NCBI RefSeq assembly: GCF_028583425.1
Contig: NC_072806.1
Location: 36,564,001-36,628,000 of the forward strand
Reading direction: 5' to 3'
DNA length: 64,000 nucleotides
From: Eublepharis macularius
Lineage: Eukaryota; Chordata; Lepidosauria; Squamata; Eublepharidae
Of this stretch, positions 44,701-54,700 are shown in pieces; the first letter of the stretch is position 1, and each line of letters starts with the position of its first letter. The notes beneath the pieces are model-generated. The model was not told the origin of the DNA and ran no database searches. It saw nothing but the letters and a program-made list of their open reading frames with translations. Both the position numbers and the translations under genes were made by a program.

Positions 44701-47700
44701 CGGTGCGGAGGGCAACCTAAACTCCCCTCTGTCTGGAGATCAGGGGGCGGGGCCACCAGCCATGTGACCATTTTCAAGAGGTTCCGGAACTCCGTTCCCC
44801 CACGTTCCCCCTGAAAAAAAGCCCTGCCTGTAACCAATGAAGTCCCCAGGAAACAGAACAAAGCTCAAAAACAAAAAGCCAACTGACTTCCCCAATTTTA
44901 TTCCCAGTTGCCAGCAACCAGGGGAGATGCTATGGACCAATGAATGCCCTGCAGTGACAGGTGAAGACAGACAGAATGCTTGGCCTTGCCTCTAACCTTG
45001 GGCCTTAGCACTTGTGCTGCAAACTAAGCTTTCTTTAGATTTATTTTCATTGTGGCAACACTTGCTCACAATTCAGAGACTCTGGCCAATGAGGCCTATT
45101 TCTTTACCAATTGGAAAAGGATGGTGAAAGGCTGGACTATGTTCTATTTGCTAGGAGTTGCGATTATATCAAATTGCTGGGCTATTGTTTCTTGGGTTAG
45201 GCAAATCTCATTTGGCATTCATTATTCTGTCCAATTGTCAAGATCCACAGATACTAATAATTTCATAACGGTTGTTCTAAAGATTTTATTGTATTTGGTT
45301 TTGCTATGTGAACTGCCTCATGCAGATCCCTGGAAAGGTGACAAACATTTTCTAAGTAAACAAATAAATTGACCTGATAAACTCATGCCACATCTTTAGG
45401 AGAGGATTCTGCCTTAATTGCATTTTTTAATGGGCACACCAGCTTCATAGTAAGTTGAACATCTTATTAGAAAGACTTATGTTAATGTTCTTCCTTTTCC
45501 TGGAGTGTTAACAGCCTAGTATCTGGATTTCCTTTACTGGTTATTGAATAATATTAAATTAGATATTTGACTGATCTGAAGATGTCCGGTAGATTTATTT
45601 TTTTAATTTATTATGATTGTCAGTCCCTGGCAGTTAGGTCCCTTCAAGTTCTCCACAGTTAACACACAGGTGTTCCAGCTGAAGCAACTTTATTAGGGAT
45701 CCATACAGTCCAAAGTGTTCACACCAAGGTAGCATTTGGCAAAAGTGACTATTCAAAAATGGACACTACTCATTATAGGGAAACTTCCCACCCTTTGGGT
45801 CCGTTGACATTCTGGTGGAAAACCCCAAAGAGTTACATGGGAACGGATTAGTTTGGGCTAGACATAGTACAGAATGAAATCACTGCAGTCTCTGAGAAAA
45901 GATACTTCGCTCGCTGCCCGCAGCTGGCATCCAAGGAAACTTGCTCCAGAAGTGAAAGTAAATACTTTCGATAGATAACAGACAGCCCCACTGGCTCAGT
46001 GCATTATAAGATAGCAGTTTATACACTCGCAGATGATTTATACAGAATACAACCTTAGCCAAAAGCAAGGCAGAAAGAGAGTAGCTTGTGAATGTGAGGC
46101 CCAAAATTTGAGAGTGACCTCTTGGATCCCAAATCAGTTTCCCTTCTTTAGTCTTTCCTTAGAAAACAACTTGATAAATTCAGAAGAGGAAGACAGACGT
46201 AGCAATGTTTATTAGCTAGGCCAATTAAGTCAAACCTCCATGTTCAGAGGCAGCTGACCCTCTACATTCAAGATTGCTAGGGACAGAAAATGCCTTCAGT
46301 GCAAGTGGTGCAAAAGTATCTGGTCAGTCCAGAAACGAGACTGGATAGGCCCAATCTAACCAGGCTATTTATTTATTTACTTTCTATATTTACAGTCTGT
46401 CTTTTTCACTGAGATGCAAAGTAGATTACACAGTGCAAGTCAATACAACCAATGTGAATGTCTAATAAGCATATACCAAGACTCAGATTAGAAATATTAG
46501 GCATGCTACAGAGTGCAAATATAATGAAGAGGCCCCATTTCTTTTACCGCCTTACCGTTAAAGCAGCCAGTGACATGAAGCCAATCAGGTTGTTCCATAC
46601 TTTATCAATATCCTTCAACAGCTGCTGGAGTTTCTCACTACAGACAGCCGTAGCTTTGATGCCCAACTCAACTCGTTTTGTTACTCTGTAAACCTCAACG
46701 ACCCCTATCAGAAGTTGAAGAAGAATTTAGGAGGGTCACCAAGCAAAGCTCTGACAGACATCCTACAACATGAGGCTAGGGGTGGGGGTGGAGCGGGGGA
46801 GAAGAGGGACCACAGCCATTTATAGTGCGTGCAGATTTTGCTCTTCCATGATGACATAAACATACTATTTATGTTTGTATTTTGCATTCCAAAACAGGCT
46901 GGAAAAGCAGGATCAAAAAACATAATGAAAATTAAATAGAAATTGTTCCATGGGGAAGCAAGACCTCGGCAGGAGCTGAATCCAGATACAAGGGAGGGGT
47001 GCCTGGCTGCTTTCCCCCCTCCTCTATCTGGTGGCCTCAAGTCATGGCAACTGGAAGTTGGAGGGACAACAGCCCTCGGCAGGAGCTGGATTTGGACATG
47101 ATGAAGGGGAGGCCTGGCTACATTAGCCTCATTACGGGACCCAGGGCTTTTTTTCAGCTGGAACGTGGTGGAACAGAGTTCCAGAACCTCTTGAAAGTGG
47201 TCACATGGCTGGTGGCCCCACCCCTGATCTCCAGACAGAGGGGAGTTTAGATTGACCTCCATGCCGCTGAGCGGCGTGGAGGGCAATCTAAACTCCCCTC
47301 TGTCTAGAGATCAGAGGTGGGGCCACCAGCCATGTGACCATTTTCTCCAAGGGCAACCCACTGAGTTCCACCACCTCTTTTCCCAGAAAAAAAGCCCTGA
47401 CGGGACCCCAATATAATCTTTTTCTCTTTTAGGTTTGAAGTGATCCAGCACCTGCACTGGAACCGTCCAGATAACTTTCCCAGCTGCATATCTATGAATC
47501 CTCGACCCCTTTAGGACCCCTCCTCCTCCACCGGATCTGTCTCTGGTAAAATTACATAGCTGACCAGTTCCAGTGCAGGATCTTCATACCCCAAAGTAAA
47601 CTTGCAGGTACGAAAACCTTTGCTTTTAGATTCTTCCTTACAGCCTCTAGAAACATACTTCACAAGCCTTTTAGGACTGGATGTCGGATGGCACTTGTTC

Positions 47701-48701
47701 TGATCAACCATGTACAACGGCAAAGAGAACAGGAGAATTTTTTTTTCTTGCATGGAGGTTGAAAAGTAAGCAAATTTTTCTAACACAGTAGCACTCCGTT
47801 TGTGGGTTGTGGAGAGCCACATTTGCAATGACTATCAAGCAGAAAAGCCATAGGATCATGGTATGCATTGTGTACCACCCCACCACATAAATCATATAAG
47901 AAATTACTACTAATTACTACTACTACTAATACGAAAGATATAGCTAGAAGCTTTTTACTTACCTGAGTACCCCTGAGATTTTACAGGTTCTCTCTCCCCA
48001 CCAGTGCTGAAAACTTAATAGGCAGCCCTTGTATATCTGGAGTGAAGGGATGGACTTCCCTCTCTGCCTTCTCTCTCTTTCCTCAGCACAGCAGCTCAGG
48101 CCAGAGAGTGAGACTGCAGAGGTGCCTGGAGGAGAGCAAGCTGGCCCTGAAGAAAGGGGAGTGAAACCACCACCACCCATCACCTACTGCAGCCTGCTTG
48201 CTCTTTCCCTGAGCGGCTGCCATGATGGTGGTTACACTCCTTTGCCTGCAGCCAGTTTGGTCTCCTCTTGGCAGCTGGGATGAGAGAGCAGAGAATAGGA
48301 AGGGGCAGGATTTTGGAGAGGATGGGCCCTTTACTTCTGTTCTTGGGATGAGGCTTGCATCTTACTCATCCTCCAATCCCTCAGGCAGCAACTGCTTCAA
48401 GGTACGAACCACACTTGTCAATCACAAGCCCTACTGAGCAAGGGCCTCGCTACTTTTCTGGAACACAAAATAGGGGCCACACCGGGGAATGGTGCTCATA
48501 AAAGCCACATGTGGCTCCCAAGCCACTGAGTGAGTAGCACTGTTTTAACATCAACAAGATAAGGTAAAATGAAACCATACCTAACAAATACTCCATGCCT
48601 TGGGCAGACTGAATTACTTCTGTGCACACAGAAGAACTGCTAATGCCATTCAGGGTGTCATTTGCCTTCTTGATGATCTAGCGAAAGAAAGAAAGAAAGA
48701 A

Positions 48702-48739
<38 letters not shown>

Positions 48740-51700
48740 GAATGATTAATCTACCATATGAATGATTAATCTACCAGAACAGTAGATAAGCCAAGTGAAG
48801 GTATCTTCTCTGGCCACCAACATAACAAAAACAAAACCTTGTTTAGATGAAAAGGCAGAACCTTTCTGGTCACCAGCAAGAGTAGAAAACATTTCTAGGG
48901 TTAGATTCAGGCATGCCTCTTTTTTCCTGTTTCAGCATCTACTACCTGAGCTATCCTTTTGTCTCCTCTGGATTAGGAGCCTTTGGGACAGAAAAAAAGG
49001 ATGTCTTTTCAGACCATACAACCCTTCTACCTTTCCCTGAGCACTCAGGATAGGGCTGAGCCTGGAAGAAACCCAGCCTGCAGCAGGCAATACTTTCACT
49101 TCCATCAGAACCAGGACTAGCTTCTCGAAACCAACTAGTGACATTAAAAGCCCAAAGAGATGCCACAATCTTTAAAGGTGCATACAAAGTTGCCTTATAC
49201 AGAGCCAGACTGCCAAGGTCCGTGTGGTCTGTTCTGTCTGGCAGAGGGTGCCCAGGGTCTCAGGAAAAAGTCTTCCACTGGAGATCCGTTCCCTGCCATA
49301 GCCCCTCCTCCCCTATCTGCAGCCCTGCCCCGGACAATTCTGCTTTCTCACCTTAATCATGAAGCACCACACTGCACCTTCCTTGATTAGATCCAACTTT
49401 ATGTCAATACTACTCTGCTCATCTCCCAGCGGGTAAGGACTAGAGATGGGCACAAACCGAAATACAAACCAAAATTAAGCACGAACCAGGCCGGTTCGCG
49501 AACCAGCGGTTCATCAGATCCCATTTCTGACGAATCGCCACGAACTTTAGGCTGGTTTGTTTGGTTCGTTTTTTGGTTCCTCACTTCAGACAGCCTGCTG
49601 CCAATCAATCAGTTTCTTAGGCAACAGGGGATGGACTTCCTGCAGACCTTCTGCTGACCCGGAAGTGACCTTCTGCTGACCCGGAAGTGACGATTTTCTG
49701 ATCTGGATGTGACATTTTCATGAACCAAACAAACTGGTTTGTGAACCAGGGGCAGGTTCGTGAAAGTTTGTGGTTCGTGAAACTTGACAAACTATAAACC
49801 ACATGGTTCGTGCCCATCTCTAGTAAGGACCACTCACAGCTGTTAAGAGATGGGCAGACTACGATTGATTTCTCTTCTACTGGTCTTTGTTTCAAGTTGG
49901 CCTCCCTTTGTCATACTGCCCATTTCCACCTCTCTGTGGCTTGTAAGTTTAAATACAAATATTTGTCTGCAACAGATGTGTATGTGCCATGCCTCTGATG
50001 AAGTGAGTTCTGACTCACAAAAACGAATGCTGGAATAAATGTTCTTAGTCTTGGAAGTGCCACTGAGGTTCTGTTTAATTTTGCCTCGCTTATTCTTCCC
50101 AACTAGAAATGCTTGAGTGTGTGTGTTTTTGCAGCTGATACAAAAGGACCAAAACAAGTTATTCTGGTAGAAGGAGACACCATACTTACTTGGAGTGCAC
50201 TTTCCAAGCATCTCTGCCATTCATAAGCATATCTCTCGCTCTCCTACATGACAAAGAAAAAAAAAGGGGGGGGAGAAATCACACCATGTGCTAAACCAGG
50301 GCTATTTCAGGACTTTTTTCTTACACGGAGGATGACAAAAATCAGAAAAGGTGCCCTCCAGAACTGAGGATTCTTTTCCCTTGAAACACACTTGCAGAGA
50401 TGTAAGAAGTGGTCCTCAGAAGTTGCTGTCCACTCTGCTAACTGGGAGGTGCAGACCAAGGAGGAATGTATCCTTGGCTAAACCATACCACATACCTAGA
50501 AGGCAGGGATCAAACACGCCACAGCAGCACAGTAAGAACACCACATTATGATCTACACACATCCCACAAAATGGCAAGGCAGATTCCTTCTGGGACTCCA
50601 GACTGGAAATAATCGTGAAATAGCTTTTTTGAATGCTATAAGACTAAGCACATGAAGGCGTGGTTTCCTTGATGTGCTGCCTTCTTACATGCAAGGAGGT
50701 CTTTTTCTTTAAACATCAGGGAACATTCAACAATATAATCCCATGCACAAAAGTGTTGGTGGTGGGTCTCTACGCTCCAAATGAGAATAAAACTGGATTT
50801 TATTTTTAAAAATTGGGGAATGTTTAACAGATTTAGCATTTGAAAATTGTTGTTTGATGGGGGACTGGAATGGAGTGATTGACCCGAAGATAGATAGATG
50901 CTCGAAGAAACATATTAGGACAATCCAGGGTAAACTGCCTAATGTTTTCTTTGATTTAATGGACAATCTGGGTCTGATTGATCTTGGGAGACAAAAATGG
51001 TAATGCAAGAGAATATACTTTTTTCAGAAAGACATAGATCTTTCTCGAGAATAGATACGATTTTGACATCAAGGGTCATTGCCACCAAGGTAGTTAAAAT
51101 AGAGGTCCTACCCAAGACCTTCTCAGATCATAATCCTGTAGCTATGACTTTTAGGGGGGGTGGAAAGGGTTCCTTTAGGTGGAGATTAATGAAGCTGTGT
51201 TACAAAATGAAGAGATTACTAAAGACAGTAAAAATAAACTAAAATAATTTTTTGAGTTAAACGAAGGCACAGACATGAGAATGGTCTGCGATGCAAGTAA
51301 AGCATTTATTAGAGGTTATCTAATCCAATATAATGCTCAACTGAAGACAAGGAACCAAGAGAAAAAGCAACATATTTTGGAGGAGATATAGAGCAAAGAG
51401 GAAGAACTAAAGAGAGCTCCTGGCAATACAAAAATATTGCAACATATTAAGATCTTACAACAACAACACTTGATGTTAATGACAAGATAAATGGAAATTA
51501 AATTACGAAACAAAGAATATTTGAATATGCAAATAAGCCAGGGAAATGGTTGGCTTATAAATTGAGAAAGGAGAGAGAAAAGAGAATGATATTGAAAATA
51601 TAAGAGACGGATAAGGTATTAACAGAATTTGAAATTGCCCTTTGTACAAATGATGAACATGTTATTTCTAAAATGTATAAACAGTTGTTGAGGTTTGAAA

Positions 51701-54700
51701 TGGAAGAAGAGTAGGTAAAAGAATGTATGATAAAATGGAGAAAAATTTGGACATGACATATTAATGGAGCAATGGGAAAATGGGGTGAAGGGGGTTGAAA
51801 TTTACACTAAGTTCTAGCATCAAAGAACATTTTTACAAGATGATGTATCGTTGGTATATGACTCCTGAAAATTGGCTAGAATGTATAAGGGTGCTTCAAA
51901 TGTATGTTGGAAATGTGCTAAACAAGAAAGGACATTTTATCGTATGTGGTGGACATATAAGAAAGCAAAGAGTTTCTGGTTGCAGATACAATAATTGATT
52001 CAGAAGATTTTGAAGACTAGAATCCAGTTGAAACCAGAGATTATTTTGTTGGGAATAATGGACAGGCAGTTGGAAAAAAGCTTTGGAACTTTGTTTTTAT
52101 ATTTTATCACAGCAGCAAGAGTACTTTATGCACAAAAGTGGAAAACTCCAACATTGCCTACAGTGGAAGAATGGTGGACAAAAGTTTTGGAGTTTGCGTC
52201 AATGGCAAAACTTACTTCATTGATTAGATAAAGGACATTAGTTAAATTTTGACAGAATGGAACCCGTTTATAGTTTTACATGAAATGGATAATAAGGATT
52301 TGATGATATCTGGATTTATAGATTAAGAATTATGAACAATGGAAAAAAGAGGGTCTTATGTTTAACTTATAATAAGTGAGACATTAGTAATGATACATAC
52401 TTGTTACGGAGAAATCGGAACTCAACCTGCAGTTTAGTTTTTAGGGTCTTTTTGTTTTATTTTGTTTATGTATTGTTAGTGTGTCTTTAGAATGTTGTGT
52501 TTTTCTTATCTTCTATGTTTATTGTTTATAACTTTTATATTATTGTTTATAGCGTATAGTTTAAATAAAGAAAATGAAACCAGAAAAAAAATATAATCCC
52601 ATGCATGCAGTTTGCAGCAATACTGTGCGGCGCTTTGAGTGCTGAACTAGGACAAATTCTTGCTCATCCATGAAACTCAGTGGGTGACCTTGGGAAGATT
52701 CAATTTAACTCATAAAATAGATGCATGGATAAAAAGGTGGTGTGTGTGTGTGTCACAGCCATGTACATCATGGAAGGAAGGATAATCAAACAGGAAGCAA
52801 GATCAGAACTATTGCCATGTAGCTTTGCTAAATACACTCCGCTCCAAGAGCTGTCTGGATACATCATCTTATATTGCAGGTGTAGCCTAGCAGCCACACA
52901 GCACCTGCTGGGAATGGCTGTTAAAAAATAAAGGAGAGCCCAGGGCTTTTTTTCAGCTGGAACGTGGTGGAACGGAGTTCTGGCACCTCTTGAAAATGGT
53001 CACATGGCTGGTGGCCCCGCCCCCTGATCTCCAGACAGAGGGGAGTTGAGATTGCCCTCCGCGCCGCTCAGCGGCGCGGAGGGCAATCTCAACTCCCCTC
53101 TGTCTGGAGATCAGGGGGCGGGGCCACCAGCCATGTGACCATTTTCTCTGAGGGCAACCCACTGAGTTCCACCACCCCTTTTCCCAGAAAAAAAGCCCTG
53201 GGAGAGCCCATTTGGGTTCAGGATGCCGCTGCAAAGGGAGGAAGGGTTCCGCCCCCCACAAGCTGTTTTCCTACATCAAAACAGTGCTGGTGTGTGTGTT
53301 GGTGGTGGGGAGGGTTATTTCTCTGTTTTAGCTGCTTTATGCGGCGGATTCTGTGCATGTGGAGTAGCAAAAACAAGGAAATAACTTCAGCAAAATTTCT
53401 GTGCAGAAAAACTGCTTGCAAGAGAAAACAGGAACTTTTCTTCCCTCTGTGGCAGCATTCCAAGCCGCAAAAGGCCCTCTCTTATTTTTCAGCAGCCATC
53501 CCTTATGGTGACTGCGGGGAAACAGGAACCAATCTTTAAAAGCCTACTTTGGCCTTAAGTCTCATGAAGTCAAGGGTCTTAGAAGCATGCAGCAGTTCAT
53601 GATTATGCTGCTGGAATCCGAAGTGCAAACCAGGCTGGATCTTGCCTCTTCCATGAACTCAGTAAGCGGCCTTAGACAAGCCAACCATTGTCAGCCACAT
53701 CACCTGCATGATGGAAAATTATACTGGGTCTCCCTTACAGGGCAGTTGTGAAGCCAAAGTTTTTTAGAATCTAAAGCACTGTGGAAAAGCGTTCATCGTT
53801 TTTTCTTGGATCTTTTCTGCTTCCTCCTCAGCATCGTTCCTTACCTCTACTTCCCCCGTCAGATCTTTATATTTGTCTCTGATGACAGGTAGGGCAGGTT
53901 TCTCACTCAGGGTATTTGACCGATCTCTGAATGGCTGCTCCAGGGATGGCAAAGGTGAGGAGCGGCTTATCTCTCTGTCACCCAAGCTCAAGCTCCTTTT
54001 GTGAGATCCTGCAAGGAATGAGAGAGAACGCTAAATGCACCCTCCCTGTTCCGAAACAGTGCACCTCCTAAAACCAGCTGCTGGGGCCCTCTGTGCTCTA
54101 CTTGGAGGCCTTTCGTGGCATCTGCCTGGCAGGTTTGAGAAACAGGGTGCTGGACTAAACAGACCATTGGTTTAAACCCCATGGCTCTTCTGATGTTCCT
54201 AAACTACCTATTCCCAGCGCCTATTAGAGGAAATGCAAATATGAACTAATCTTGCAGAGTACAAATATAACCACAGTATGGGAGGAGAGACAGAATTCAG
54301 CAGCGGTTGTTTTCTTGTTCATTTTTTAAAAAGCAATTTTCGTACCTATGTGATTGTGAAAATATGCTTAAAAGCATGCAAAGTCAGGGACAAGAGACTG
54401 GAGGTCTAATATAGCCCCTCGAAGGCCTCCAGTTTGCTCCCTGCTCCCATCACACTGTTCTTCACCTTTGCTACTTTCTCCCAAGCAGGGGCATAGGCAA
54501 AGGCCTCTTGAATCCCAACATCAAAAAGGGAAGAACAGAGGCCTTGACAAAGCCTTCGCCTTATCATGAACCTCAGCAGTTCACTCCCACATATGTCAGG
54601 GCAAGAGTGAAATGGAGGGGCACTACGGAGCCACCTGATGACTCTGCTCAAAGCACTTCAGAAGAGGTGGTGTTAAAGAGCCCTTTGCCTGCACTCTCCA

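Noticed and set aside
45052-45372. 106-codon frame with hydrophobic segments
   Set aside because: AT-rich intronic sequence of SYNRG on the opposite strand. The hydrophobicity is explained by T-rich composition.
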